The notes: generated from the sequence alone by a model not told the origin. Numbered from the stretch's first letter, positions 26,419 through 35,503 are shown. The stretch is 64,000 nt of DNA from Bacterioplanes sp965233665 (GCA_965233665.1 CBDDTG010000027.1:1-64000), one strand, 5' to 3'. Numbers and translations are program-made.

Positions 26419-26445
26419 GGATGGCGTAAAGCCATCCCTGATTTT
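26419..26445 (+). terminator. Hairpin terminator of the type I secretion operon
   Basis: GGATGGC (26419-26425) and GCCATCC (26431-26437) form a 7-bp stem with a GTAAA loop, followed by CTGATTTTC. The U-tract is modest. Confidence 0.6.
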
Positions 26446-26474
26446 CAGTGGGACGTAATCTGAGCCTGGTTGAG

Positions 26475-26756
26475 CTACTGCAGGCTGTTTTTCTTATTAT
26501 CTTCAGCCATTTTCAATAACGCTTTTTTCATGTTTTCGGAGTAAGCGGCTTTTGCGGTTTGTGCAATCGATAGCTCTAGCTCTAGTTCTTGAATAACGCG
26601 ATCAGTGGCCCGAAGATTGTTCAGTTGGGTCTTGGCCTCAGGGCTTAAGGCACTAACAGGATACGGGCGCCCATCGATTTCTACAGTATCAATGCCTGCA
26701 GGTGCAGAGTTACTGGATTTGTTTGCTTTCGGAGTGTTCTTTTTTGTGTCTGTCAT
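26475..26756 (-). CDS. Small DUF6447-like protein, copy 1
   Basis: This 93-residue protein has a basic, disordered N-terminus, then I-D-G-R-P-Y-P-V-S-A-L-S-P-E-A-K and a C-terminal helix rich in Ala, Leu and Glu ending in basic residues. The pattern D-G-x-x-Y-x-x-x-x-L-S-x-E-A-K plus helix matches the DUF6447 family as I remember it. It is paralogous to the next gene, with the same strand/turn motif and the A-x-(T/R)-A-x-x-x-Y helix. Function unknown. In this window it sits just after the type I secretion operon on the opposite strand. Confidence 0.65.
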   Translation of the reverse strand: MTDTKKNTPKANKSSNSAPAGIDTVEIDGRPYPVSALSPEAKTQLNNLRATDRVIQELELELSIAQTAKAAYSENMKKALLKMAEDNKKNSLQ

Positions 26757-26780
26757 GACAAATATCTCGCAGTTGGTCGA

Positions 26781-27002
26781 TTACTTCTTCTGATCGTTTT
26801 GAATGACTGTTTTAAGGCTATCGATGTAGCGAGATTGGGCTGTCCGAGCAATGGCAGCTTTGGTCTCTAGTTGTGAAATGTAATCAGCAGTCATCGTTGC
26901 TTGTCTTGCAAGCCGCTTAGCCTCATCGCTCAGCGTATCAAACGCGTATTGTGTTCCATCTAAAGTGATGCTTTGAAGGTCAGTGTCTGGCTTGTTTTTC
27001 AT
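26781..27002 (-). CDS. Small DUF6447-like protein, copy 2
   Basis: This 73-residue paralogue of the adjacent gene has L-D-G-T-Q-Y-A-F-D-T-L-S-D-E-A-K followed by a ~45-residue amphipathic helix. The 24-bp gap between the two suggests one operon with this copy first. It lacks the Lys/Ser-rich extension of copy 1. Function unknown. A role as adaptor or regulator of surface-protein secretion would be speculation based on location. Confidence 0.62.
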   Translation of the reverse strand: MKNKPDTDLQSITLDGTQYAFDTLSDEAKRLARQATMTADYISQLETKAAIARTAQSRYIDSLKTVIQNDQKK

Positions 27003-27118
27003 GGTTACCTATCGACAAAGGTTGTTGGCCAAAGTTTGACCCAAGAGTATACAGGTTGTGCTGATAGCCACCAACGTTGTGAACGTGACTTGCACCGCGA
27101 TTAGTTATAGGAGGAAAG

Positions 27119-27373
27119 ATGTATTACACACTTTTACGATGGCTGTCTGACGGATGGCAGGAGCCAGACAAGCTACAGCACCTTTTGATTAGCCTGGTTC
27201 TTATACAGCTACTGTGTGTCTTGTTTGGGATGGTAGCCTCCTTGCTCATTTGCATATTGATAGGACTGCTGAAGGAGGTATGGGATCACGTCTATGGCTC
27301 GGGCTTCTGTTGGCGCGACATGCTGTTTAACTTGGTCGGAGCTGGTCTAGGGCTGACTCTAATACTGCTATGA
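27119..27373 (+). CDS. Small membrane protein, YfiM-like
   Basis: The 84-residue protein has two or three hydrophobic segments. The motifs D-K-L-Q-H near residue 18, L-L-K-E-V-W-D-H centrally and W-R-D-M-L-F-N-L-V-G-A near the end match the YfiM/DUF2279-like pattern (D-K-x-x-H ... G-x-x-K-E-x-x-D ... D-x-x-x-N-x-x-G). The ATG is preceded by AGGAGGA at 7 nt. Function unknown. Confidence 0.6.
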   Translation: MYYTLLRWLSDGWQEPDKLQHLLISLVLIQLLCVLFGMVASLLICILIGLLKEVWDHVYGSGFCWRDMLFNLVGAGLGLTLILL

Positions 27374-27488
27374 ATCGCAGTAAGTTTACGGCTTGCTTTT
27401 CACTTACTGTTTGGCAAGGCTAAGTTTGATATCCTAACGCGCTTTGACTATGGCCAATGGCCCTTGATGAATTGGATTGCAAAGAACT

Positions 27489-28472
27489 ATGACAACGAAA
27501 AGTGCCTTAATTACCGGTGTCACCGGCCAGGACGGAGCCTACTTGGCTCAATTGTTACTTTCTAAAGGATACCGTGTTGTTGGCTTGGCACCGCGTCGCA
27601 GTGCTACCGACACTAGCCTGGCGCGTTTAGAGTGGCTGGGAATTGATAAAGACGTTGAGTTGATTGACGGTGATTTAACCGATTTATCCAGCGTGATTCG
27701 CGCTGTTCAGTACGCCGCTCCTGATGAAGTCTACAACCTAGGCGCACAATCGTTTGTTAAAACCTCGTGGGATCAGCCTTTGCTTACTGGGCAATCCACG
27801 GGCATTGGCGCCGCCAATGTATTAGAAGCCATTCGTATCGTTAAGCCAGAAGCGCGTTTCTATCAAGCCTCCACATCAGAGATGTACGGTCTGATTCAAG
27901 AGCCAAAGCAAAGCGAAAGCACGCCGTTTTACCCGCGCTCTCCTTATGCCGTGGCCAAGTTGTACGCCCACTGGATGACGGTCAACTATCGCGAAAGCTT
28001 TGATATGTATGCCTGTAGCGGCATCCTGTTCAACCACGAGTCGCCACTGCGTGGCCTTGAATTTGTGACGCGCAAGGTCACCGATGGTGTTGCTCGTATC
28101 AAACTGGGTCTGGAAAAAGAACTGCGTTTGGGCAATATCGACGCTAAGCGCGACTGGGGCCACGCCCGTGATTACGTTAAAGCCATGTGGTTGATGTTGC
28201 AGCAGGATGAAGCCGACGACTACGTTATCGCTACCGGTCGTACCACGACGGTGCGTGATATGTGTCGTATTGCGTTTGAGGCGGCTGAGTTGAATATGGA
28301 CGAGCACTTGGTCATTGATCCGGCCTTCTTCCGTCCAGCTGAGGTAGAAATCTTGCTGGGTAATGCTGATAAAGCCAAAGCCAAGTTAGGTTGGGAGGCA
28401 GAAACCAGCCTCGAGCAAATGATCGAAGAAATGTACCAGGCGGACTACGACCGCTTAGCTGGCCAACGTTAA
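27489..28472 (+). CDS. gmd: GDP-mannose 4,6-dehydratase
   Basis: The 327-residue extended short-chain dehydrogenase, starting at ATG 27489 (an in-frame TTG lies 12 bp upstream), begins T-G-V-T-G-Q-D-G-A-Y-L-A, the NADP-binding motif peculiar to GMD. It also has T-S-E-M-Y-G and S-P-Y-A-V-A-K-L-Y (catalytic Tyr/Lys), and the late F-R-P-A-E-V-E-I-L-L-G-N motif. It converts GDP-mannose to GDP-4-keto-6-deoxymannose. It is followed 9 bp later by the reductase, and fed by manC at 20216. Confidence 0.96.
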   Translation: MTTKSALITGVTGQDGAYLAQLLLSKGYRVVGLAPRRSATDTSLARLEWLGIDKDVELIDGDLTDLSSVIRAVQYAAPDEVYNLGAQSFVKTSWDQPLLTGQSTGIGAANVLEAIRIVKPEARFYQASTSEMYGLIQEPKQSESTPFYPRSPYAVAKLYAHWMTVNYRESFDMYACSGILFNHESPLRGLEFVTRKVTDGVARIKLGLEKELRLGNIDAKRDWGHARDYVKAMWLMLQQDEADDYVIATGRTTTVRDMCRIAFEAAELNMDEHLVIDPAFFRPAEVEILLGNADKAKAKLGWEAETSLEQMIEEMYQADYDRLAGQR

Positions 28473-28481
28473 GGAACCGTC

Positions 28482-29465
28482 ATGTCGTCACCGGTTATTT
28501 TAATCACCGGGGCTTCCGGCTTTGTCGGTCAGTATCTGCTGCCAGCGCTGCGACAGCGCTGGCCTCAGGCACAACTCGAGGCCACATGTTTGGCCTCTGA
28601 GTTGCCAGAACCCCTTGCTGAGTGCCGTTGGCATCAGTTGAATATCCTTGATGCGCAGGCTGTCGCGCAATGTGTCAACGAGCTTAAACCAGACCTCACC
28701 ATTCACCTGGCCGCTCAGGCCAATGTTGGGCTGAGTTTTAGTCAGGCCGATCTTACTTGGCAGGTCAATCTGCAAGGCAGTCTGAATGTTTTTAATGCGT
28801 TGGCAACTTTGCCTGCCACTGCCTTGTTGTATGTCAGCTCCTCCGATGTTTATGGCGGTAGCTTTCGTCTAGGGCGGCCGTTAACTGAGCAGGATGTGCT
28901 ACAGCCCTTGAATCCGTATGCCGCCAGTAAAGCGGCGGCAGATTTGGCGGCGGGCACATTGGCAGCCACTTCTGGCGTGCGCGTGGCGCGTGCGCGTCCG
29001 TTTAATCACAGTGGGCCAGGTCAGGCGCTGGGCTTTGTTTTGCCCGACTTTGCGGCGCAAATTGCGCAAATAGAAGCAGGGCAGTTAGCGGGGCTGAAAA
29101 TAGGCAACTTACAGGCGGCGCGCGATTTTATGCATGTGCGTGATGTCGTGGCTGCCTATGTCGCCCTGGCGGCAGAGTTGTTGATGCCTGATTCATCCTT
29201 GCAAAGTGGTGAGGCAATTAATATTGCCAGTGGCTCGGCGACTCCGGTACAGCAGGTATTAGATACTTTGCTGCAGCAGGCAAAGATAGAAGTCGTTGTG
29301 GAAACCGACCCCACTCGTCTGCGGGCCAGCGATATTCCTCTGGCGGCTGGTGATGCGACGCGATTGCGTGAGTTGACTGGTTGGCAGCCACACTTTGACT
29401 TGCAACACATCGTTAGCGATGTGCTGCAAGATTGGCGTCAGCGAGTGGCATCAAATAACGCCTAG
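28482..29465 (+). CDS. rmd: GDP-4-dehydro-6-deoxy-D-mannose reductase (predicted)
   Basis: The 327-residue NAD(P)-dependent sugar reductase has G-A-S-G-F-V-G at the N-terminus, S-S-S-D-V-Y-G centrally, N-P-Y-A-A-S-K (catalytic Tyr-x3-Lys) and a R-P-F-N-H-S-G-P-G-Q substrate loop. Coupled to gmd, it most likely reduces the keto intermediate to GDP-D-rhamnose, as in A-band polysaccharide synthesis. A GDP-fucose synthase role is less likely because the epimerase residues of that family are not evident. A hairpin terminator follows. Confidence 0.85.
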   Translation: MSSPVILITGASGFVGQYLLPALRQRWPQAQLEATCLASELPEPLAECRWHQLNILDAQAVAQCVNELKPDLTIHLAAQANVGLSFSQADLTWQVNLQGSLNVFNALATLPATALLYVSSSDVYGGSFRLGRPLTEQDVLQPLNPYAASKAAADLAAGTLAATSGVRVARARPFNHSGPGQALGFVLPDFAAQIAQIEAGQLAGLKIGNLQAARDFMHVRDVVAAYVALAAELLMPDSSLQSGEAINIASGSATPVQQVLDTLLQQAKIEVVVETDPTRLRASDIPLAAGDATRLRELTGWQPHFDLQHIVSDVLQDWRQRVASNNA

Positions 29466-29522
29466 CCGCCTTTCGTGTAAGGTTCAGGTCTAGCGCTGGG
29501 CGAATTACTCGGGACCTCCGAC

Positions 29523-29547
29523 AGCTGGCCTTATTTGGCCAGCTTTT
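29523..29547 (+). terminator. Terminator of gmd-rmd, overlapping the convergent GT gene end
   Basis: AGCTGGCC and GGCCAGCT form a perfect 8-bp stem with a TTATTT loop and then TTTTCC. The loop includes the stop codon of the convergent glycosyltransferase. Confidence 0.75.
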
Positions 29548-31063
29548 CCACTTTATTCATCAGCTGCTGGGTCGCTTGCTGCCAGTTTAACCATTGGAAA
29601 TCCTCAGGTACACGCAGCGCATCGGGAATGCCGTTATCTTCAAAGTTGGCGACCATCTGTGCCAGCGCTTGTTCGTCTTCGACCGGGAAATAAGCTACGC
29701 GCTCGCCACCGACTTCGCGATGAATCGGGATGTCGCTGGCCATCACAGGCAAACCGTGGCCCAGACTTTCGATAATCGGCAGACCAAAGCCCTCTGCATA
29801 GGATGGGAAAATCAGCATGCGGGCATTTTCATAGCAGTATTGCAGCTCTGCATCGCTTAGGTTTTGCCAGTGAAAAAGGCGCTTGCCGTTTTCTGGGTGG
29901 CGGCGAATTCGAGTAAGCAGCTTTTCGACTTTCCAGCCGGGTTTGCCAACAAACGCCAGGTTCACCTCGCGGCCTTGTTGCCATAATTGTTCAAAGGCTT
30001 TGAGTACTGTCTTGTGGTTTTTGCGTGGCTCGATGGTGGATACGATCAAATAGGTTGGGCGCTCCATTAGGTGTTGAGTAATGGCTCCGCGAACTTCTTC
30101 GTCACTCTCTGTGTATTTGAAGTCAGTGCCAAGCCAAAAGTAGTCGAACTGCTCTGGTGTGAAGGCGTCTGGCTTTTGTTGCTGTAGAAACTGCTGTACA
30201 TCCTGGCGCACGGTATCAGAAATGGCGACGAAGCCATCCACCATGCCGACGGAATCTTTAAACCAGCTGTTAAAGACTTTCACCAGATGAGCGTCACAGA
30301 ACTGCGGATGAGTGATAGGAATCAGGTCATAGATCACCGCTACCACCTTGGCGCCGTTATCGCGAATCGATTCAACGCTGGGCCAGATGTTGTTGTGCCA
30401 GCTGGAATCCAGTAGCAGCAAAATATCACCGTCATTTACGACGCTGAACGAGTCATTCCCCGTGTGTTCTTTTTGTGCGCGACTGTCTCCGGCAGACTCC
30501 GTATCCTGGCCGTTTGTAGCGTCACCATGGCTATGTACTTTTGTTGCAATGGTATCGCGTTGTGGGCGTGTGAGCAGTGAGCGCACTGCTTTGACTGGAG
30601 CAACCACACTGTTGTACACCAGCCAGTTCAGGCCAAAGCGCTGTCTTGGGGCAAAAATAAAGTTGCGCGCGGCATCAGTATTGCCTGCTAGCCCTAATAG
30701 AAAAGCCTGCGAGCCGCTGTAAACACCATACAAATACGCCAGTACTTTGCGCTTAAGGCCTTCAGGGGCAGAGGCGTAGGCTTGCAAACCATTGTCATCT
30801 TCTTTTTGTGTGTCTTGTGTGTCCGGCTCTTCGTCTTCTTCTTCAGCGGATTCGTATACCGGTGCTTTGGCTTTCGGGTACAGCTGATCTTCGGTGATAG
30901 ATAAAAAGCGCCCGTGGCTGATGACAACGGGTTGGGCTTTATAGCCATGCTCGGGTGCAATGGTCTGAAGGTGGCGAACGGCCTGCCTGACTACACGTTG
31001 AATACCAGTATTCAGCTCTACGTGCTCAATCAGCGAGCTGCAGTCAATGTACAGGGTTCTCAT
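29531..31063 (-). CDS. GT4 family glycosyltransferase with acidic inserts
   Basis: The 510-residue protein begins with D-C-S-S-L-I...N-T-G-I-Q-R-V-V-R, a start also seen in the GT at 48707. The catalytic C-terminal half is GT-B: S-T-I-E-P-R-K-N-H near 345, V-G-K-P-G-W, and the E-x7-E motif in Y-A-E-G-F-G-L-P-I-I-E. Two low-complexity Asp/Glu/Ser/Thr-rich inserts (about 72-95 and 170-205) are unusual for the family. It probably adds mannose or rhamnose to the O-polysaccharide in the cytoplasm. Transcribed opposite to wzm/wzt from the shared 78-bp spacer; ribosome site AAGGA before the ATG. Confidence 0.85.
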   Translation of the reverse strand: MRTLYIDCSSLIEHVELNTGIQRVVRQAVRHLQTIAPEHGYKAQPVVISHGRFLSITEDQLYPKAKAPVYESAEEEDEEPDTQDTQKEDDNGLQAYASAPEGLKRKVLAYLYGVYSGSQAFLLGLAGNTDAARNFIFAPRQRFGLNWLVYNSVVAPVKAVRSLLTRPQRDTIATKVHSHGDATNGQDTESAGDSRAQKEHTGNDSFSVVNDGDILLLLDSSWHNNIWPSVESIRDNGAKVVAVIYDLIPITHPQFCDAHLVKVFNSWFKDSVGMVDGFVAISDTVRQDVQQFLQQQKPDAFTPEQFDYFWLGTDFKYTESDEEVRGAITQHLMERPTYLIVSTIEPRKNHKTVLKAFEQLWQQGREVNLAFVGKPGWKVEKLLTRIRRHPENGKRLFHWQNLSDAELQYCYENARMLIFPSYAEGFGLPIIESLGHGLPVMASDIPIHREVGGERVAYFPVEDEQALAQMVANFEDNGIPDALRVPEDFQWLNWQQATQQLMNKVEKLAK

Positions 31064-31141
31064 CGTGTGTCCTTTTCAAGGCAGGGGGGTGTGTTAGAAT
31101 CCGCTGCCATTTTATAGCCAGCCCGGGAAGACGCAACCGCC

Positions 31142-31921
31142 ATGAACCGCTCTCTGCTGCTGCAGTTTACCCGCCAGGACCTGATCGACCGTCATGCCGG
31201 CTCCAGTTTAGGAGCTTTGTGGACACTGCTGCTGCCGTTATCGCAGATTTTGATCTTTAGCCTGGTGTTTTCCAAAGTCATGGGTATGAAGTTGCAAGCC
31301 ATGGGTATGGGGCCAGCCAGCGAGTATAGCTACAGTATTTACTTAATCGCCGGTTTGTTGCCTTGGCTGGCGTTTGCCAACACCGTTAATCGCTGTGTGG
31401 GCGTCTACCAGGAAAAAGCCAGCCTGATCAGCAAGGTGCAGTTATCCTTGCTAAGTTTGCCACTTTACATCCCGCTGACAGAAAGCATTTTATACGTTAT
31501 CGGTATGGGGTTTTTCACCCTGTTTTTACTGGCGGTCGATTTCCCATTCAGCTGGGCTTGGTTGTGGTTGCCAGTGATCATGGCTTTGGTCATGTTGCTG
31601 GCATTTACCTTGGGGCTGGCAGCTGCAGTGCTCAACGTGTTTATTCGTGATACTCGTGAGCTGGTTGGATTGGTGATGCAGATTGCTTTTTGGGCCACAC
31701 CCATCGTCTATGTCGCCGATATGATCGATACATCTTGGCACTGGCTGTTTGAGGGCAACCCAATGTTTCACTTGATCAGCGCCATTCGCTTGGTGTTGAT
31801 TGAAGGACAGGCTCCGCCACTTATGCCGCTGTTGATTATTGCGTTCGGTAGCCTAGTGCTGTTGGCGTTGACGCGCTATATAGGCAAGCGCCTTGAGCGC
31901 GATATCAGGGATTTCATTTGA
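31142..31921 (+). CDS. wzm: Polysaccharide ABC exporter permease Wzm
   Basis: The 259-residue ABC-2 type permease has about six helices. The N-terminus is typical of Wzm/KpsM (T-R-Q-D-L-I-D-R-H-A-G-S-S-L-G-A-L-W, close to the usual R-D-x-x-x-R-Y-x-x-S-x-L-G motif). It forms the channel that moves undecaprenyl-linked O-polysaccharide across the inner membrane with Wzt. Its stop codon shares a base with the wzt ATG. Confidence 0.94.
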   Translation: MNRSLLLQFTRQDLIDRHAGSSLGALWTLLLPLSQILIFSLVFSKVMGMKLQAMGMGPASEYSYSIYLIAGLLPWLAFANTVNRCVGVYQEKASLISKVQLSLLSLPLYIPLTESILYVIGMGFFTLFLLAVDFPFSWAWLWLPVIMALVMLLAFTLGLAAAVLNVFIRDTRELVGLVMQIAFWATPIVYVADMIDTSWHWLFEGNPMFHLISAIRLVLIEGQAPPLMPLLIIAFGSLVLLALTRYIGKRLERDIRDFI

Positions 31922-33135
31922 TGATTCGGGTCACAGAGTTACATAAAGGTTTTCGGCTGTATCAAAAACCGTCAGACCGTTTGCGCGAAATCATTTTACG
32001 TCGACCTTATCACCGCCGCTTTGAGGCACTGAAAGGTATTTCCTTTGTCGTACCAGCAGGTCAGACATTGGGCGTCATTGGCCAAAACGGTGCTGGCAAG
32101 TCGACCTTGCTGAAAATTCTCAGCGGTGTGTTGCTGCCGGATCATGGTCAAGTCGATATGCAGGGGCGGGTGACGGGCTTGCTCGAGTTGGGTACCGGTT
32201 TTGATGGCGCTTTAACTGGGCGGGCGAACATTCTTAACAATGGTTTGTTGATTGGCATGAGCGCCGACGACATTCGCCAGCATGAAAGCAGCATTATTGA
32301 GTTTGCTGAGTTAGGCCGGTTTATCGATGAACCTTTGCGCACCTATTCCTCGGGTATGATGATGCGCTTGGGGTTTGCTATTGCCATTCATGCTAACCCG
32401 GCGTGCTTTTTGGTGGATGAAGCGCTGTCTGTCGGTGATGGCCATTTTCAGCAAAAGTGCATGAAGCGAATTCGTGAGTTTCGCGATCAGGGAGGCTCAA
32501 TTATTTTTGTCTCCCATGATCTGAACGCCATCAAGCAAATTTGTGACCGAGCCATCGTGCTGGATGACGGCCATGTGGCATTTGATGGCGATACCGAAGG
32601 TGCAGTCAATACTTATAATCGCATTATGGCGCGCCTGGACGGTGACCCTGAGGTGGCTGCCGAGCAAGGTCAACGCCATGAGTTCGGTAGCCGAGAAGCG
32701 GAAATTATAGATGCTCGCATTTTGGGTGAGCACGGTGTGGCCAAAAGCGTGGCCACAGGCGAACCTGTGCGTATCCAGGTCACGCTACAAGGCCACCAGC
32801 CGACACAATCTCTATCCCTAGGGTTTATGATACGCGACCGCTTTGGCCAGGATATTTTCGGCACCAATAGTCATTATCTGGAGCATGACTTCGAGCTGGC
32901 ACCGGGCCAGCAACAGGTGTTGGAATTTGCTTTGCCGATGAATTTGGCCGCTGGTAAATACACCGTAACGCTGGCACTGCACAGCGAGCAACATCATTTA
33001 GAACACTGCTATCACTGGGTGGATAATTATATTCGCTTTGAAGTGGCCGGCTCACGCGTGCCAGCCTTTTCTGGTGTGGCCGCACTGACAACCACGATTA
33101 GCACCATCAGTACCGAAGGGAATGAAACGCAATGA
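31921..33135 (+). CDS. wzt: Polysaccharide ABC exporter ATPase Wzt with carbohydrate-binding C-terminus
   Basis: I use the ATG at 31921, which overlaps the wzm stop by one base, giving 404 residues. The ATPase domain (about 1-240) has Walker A G-Q-N-G-A-G-K-S-T-L-L, a degenerate signature Y-S-S-G-M-M-M-R-L and Walker B F-L-V-D-E. Residues about 260-395 form a Wzt_C beta-sandwich. In E. coli O8/O9a this domain recognises the non-reducing-end cap of the polymer before export. The next gene, a methyltransferase, probably adds that cap. Confidence 0.94.
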   Translation: MIRVTELHKGFRLYQKPSDRLREIILRRPYHRRFEALKGISFVVPAGQTLGVIGQNGAGKSTLLKILSGVLLPDHGQVDMQGRVTGLLELGTGFDGALTGRANILNNGLLIGMSADDIRQHESSIIEFAELGRFIDEPLRTYSSGMMMRLGFAIAIHANPACFLVDEALSVGDGHFQQKCMKRIREFRDQGGSIIFVSHDLNAIKQICDRAIVLDDGHVAFDGDTEGAVNTYNRIMARLDGDPEVAAEQGQRHEFGSREAEIIDARILGEHGVAKSVATGEPVRIQVTLQGHQPTQSLSLGFMIRDRFGQDIFGTNSHYLEHDFELAPGQQQVLEFALPMNLAAGKYTVTLALHSEQHHLEHCYHWVDNYIRFEVAGSRVPAFSGVAALTTTISTISTEGNETQ

Positions 33136-34463
33136 CGACACAAGAGCTGCTGGATAAGCTGCTACTGGAATCGCAAAAATTAAATCTGAATATTCTTGAG
33201 CGTGACCAGCCGAGTCCGGTGGCATTGGATGCCGAGCTGACCAGCGAGCTCAAACTGCCTATGCGTGATCGTTACGCCTTGGAAGAGTTGTTTAAGTACG
33301 ACGATAAAGAGTTTATCCGCAATGCATTTCGCGCAATTTTGCATCGTGAGCCAGATGTTAGTGGCCTGGAATCTTGGACGCTAGAACTGCGTGCTTGTCA
33401 GGACAAAATCAAAATCATCGAAGCCTTATTGGCCACAGAAGAAGGTGCCCAGCACCAAATAGAAATTGACGGGTTGGAAGACTTCCGGCCAATGCCTGAG
33501 AAGCTTTGGCAGCGCTTGCTGCCAAAGTTGGCAGCTAAGTTGGCGAACAAGCGCTATCGCCAGCAATATGAGCAATATGAACAACGCTCTCGTGCCATTC
33601 GTGCTGATGAAATCAATTTAGCCCTAAGCACTATCAGTGGCGTGCGTGATGCACTGATGACCATGCTGGACCAAATCAGTACCCATGGCTGGGGCAGCAT
33701 TGCTCGCATTCGCTCGCTGGAGCAACGCGTGCGGGTGCTGGAGTCGCAGTCAATGCCAGCGGCTAAACAAGCTAATGGAGCCCCGGCTGCTAGTAACGCT
33801 GAAATGGATGCTTTCTATATGGCGTTCGAACATAAATATCGGGGCAACTGGCATGAACTAAGAGCACACTTGCACCATTATTTGCCCCTGTTGCCGTCCA
33901 TTACACCGGAGGAGCAAGCCCGTGCAGTGGATTTGGGGTGCGGCCGCGGTGAGTGGCTGGAGTTGTTGCGTGAGCATCATTACCTAGTAGAGGGTGTCGA
34001 CGCCAATCCGCTGATGAGAAATCACTGTGCCGACCTAGGCCTTCATGTTCATGAAGATGATTTGCTCGACTGGTTGCAACAGCAAGAAGATAACGCTTTC
34101 ACTGTAGTCAGTGCTTTCCATCTGGTTGAGCATCTGCCCTTCGATGTATTGCTGAGAGTCGTCAGTGAGGCTTATCGTATTTTGCGCCCGCAAGGCGTGC
34201 TGATCTTAGAAACGCCAAATCCAGAAAACCTACTGGTGGCCAGCCACACCTTCTATCATGACCCAACACATCGCAATCCGGTAACACCGAATTTGCTGCA
34301 GTTTACTGCCGAATATCAAGGTTTCGAGAAGGTTGAGCTGCATCGCTTTAATCCTTACCCGCAAGAAGCGCTATTGCCGGGAGACGATGACGTCACAGCA
34401 CGTATCAACGGCCATTTTTGTGGGCCGCAGGATTATGCTGTCGTCGCTCGTAAGCAGGCCTGA
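33132..34463 (+). CDS. SAM methyltransferase with N-terminal DUF4214-like region (probable O-chain capping)
   Basis: The 443-residue protein starts within the wzt stop (ATGA). Residues about 57-110 look like DUF4214: F-I-x-x-A-F-x-x-I-L-H-R-E-P-D-x-S-G-L-E-x-W-T. A helical linker follows, then a class I methyltransferase domain with the SAM loop V-D267-L-G-C-G-R-G-E-W, the H-L-V-E-H-L motif and E-T-P-N-P-E-N. Its position directly after wzt parallels the chain-terminating methyltransferases of ABC-dependent O-antigen systems (WbdD-like, here without a kinase domain). The DUF4214-like part is matched in the 1045-residue surface protein, which is notable. Confidence 0.85.
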   Translation: MTTQELLDKLLLESQKLNLNILERDQPSPVALDAELTSELKLPMRDRYALEELFKYDDKEFIRNAFRAILHREPDVSGLESWTLELRACQDKIKIIEALLATEEGAQHQIEIDGLEDFRPMPEKLWQRLLPKLAAKLANKRYRQQYEQYEQRSRAIRADEINLALSTISGVRDALMTMLDQISTHGWGSIARIRSLEQRVRVLESQSMPAAKQANGAPAASNAEMDAFYMAFEHKYRGNWHELRAHLHHYLPLLPSITPEEQARAVDLGCGRGEWLELLREHHYLVEGVDANPLMRNHCADLGLHVHEDDLLDWLQQQEDNAFTVVSAFHLVEHLPFDVLLRVVSEAYRILRPQGVLILETPNPENLLVASHTFYHDPTHRNPVTPNLLQFTAEYQGFEKVELHRFNPYPQEALLPGDDDVTARINGHFCGPQDYAVVARKQA

Positions 34464-34474
34464 GAGATGGTGTT

Positions 34475-35503
34475 GTGAGAGTATTGGTTGCTGCGACTCA
34501 GGTCCCTTTTATTGTTGGTGGAGCCGACCTTCATGTAAATGGTTTAAAGGTAGCTTTGCTTGAGGCTGGGCATGAGGTCGAGCTGATCAGGGTTCCGTTC
34601 ATGTTTAGTCCGCCGGCAGCAATCCAGAACAGCATGGACTTTTGTCAGCAGCTGGATCTGTCTAGCCCTAACGGTTACAAGATTGATAAGCTGATCTCAT
34701 TGCAGTTCCCCTTGTTTGGCTGTCAGCACCCTGACCACCGGGTCTGGTTAATGCATCAGCACCGTTCAGCTTATGAGCTGTACGATGCTGATGTAGCAAC
34801 AGAAGCGGAGACGCAGCTACGAGAACGAATTCACCAATTTGATACCGCAGCTTTGCGGGGGGTGCGGGCAGTGTTCAGTAACTCTGCCAACGTCAGCCGC
34901 CGCTTGCAGCACTACAATGGCATCGACTCGCAGCCTTTGTATCATCCACCGGCGCTGGAATCTCATTTCTACGGCGCCGATGCTTGGGATTATGTGTTTT
35001 TTCCCAGTCGCGTCGAAACACTCAAGCGTCAATGGCTCTTAATAGAAGCGGCACAATATTTACGCTCACCGCTACGTATTTTAATTGCAGGCGATGGCGG
35101 CCAGCTGCCGGCGTGTCGCGAGCAAATTGAGCGCTTAGGGTTGGGTGACCGTATCGAGCTGATGGGGCGCATCAGCGATGAGCTGAAAATCGCCACCTAT
35201 GCCCACGCCTTAGGCGTTTTTTATGGCCCACAAGATGAAGACTTGGGGTACATCACCTTGGAGGCTATGTTAGCGGCCAAGCCTGTGATCACGTGTCGTG
35301 ACTCCGGTGGGCCGTTGGAGTTTGTTGGGCATCAACAGACCGGCTTAGTCGTAGAACCTGAGCCACAGGCAGTGGCTGCTGCCTTGGATGAACTCTGGTA
35401 CGACCGTGAGCGCGCCCGCCGCATGGGCGAGTCTGGCCTAGAGCGCTATCGCTCGTTGCAGTTAAGCTGGGCCAATGTCGTTGATACCCTGCTGCAGGAT
35501 TAA
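34475..35503 (+). CDS. GT4 family glycosyltransferase
   Basis: The 342-residue GT-B enzyme has a GTG start at 34475. The N-terminal acceptor domain has G-G-A-D-L-H-V-N-G-L; the C-terminal donor domain has F-F-P-S-R-V-E-T-L-K-R, A-G-D-G-G-Q and the E-x7-E-like D-E-D-L-G-Y-I-T-L-E-A-M. It belongs to the run wzm-wzt-methyltransferase-GT-GT and resembles the first half of the next protein, so the two probably arose by duplication. Predicted to act on GDP-mannose or GDP-rhamnose in the cytoplasm. Confidence 0.88.
   Translation: MRVLVAATQVPFIVGGADLHVNGLKVALLEAGHEVELIRVPFMFSPPAAIQNSMDFCQQLDLSSPNGYKIDKLISLQFPLFGCQHPDHRVWLMHQHRSAYELYDADVATEAETQLRERIHQFDTAALRGVRAVFSNSANVSRRLQHYNGIDSQPLYHPPALESHFYGADAWDYVFFPSRVETLKRQWLLIEAAQYLRSPLRILIAGDGGQLPACREQIERLGLGDRIELMGRISDELKIATYAHALGVFYGPQDEDLGYITLEAMLAAKPVITCRDSGGPLEFVGHQQTGLVVEPEPQAVAAALDELWYDRERARRMGESGLERYRSLQLSWANVVDTLLQD

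Noticed and set aside
27378..27419. CAGTAAGT/ACTTACTG hairpin after the YfiM-like gene
   Set aside because: The loop is 26 nt and AT-rich with no proper U-tract, so terminator function is not supported.
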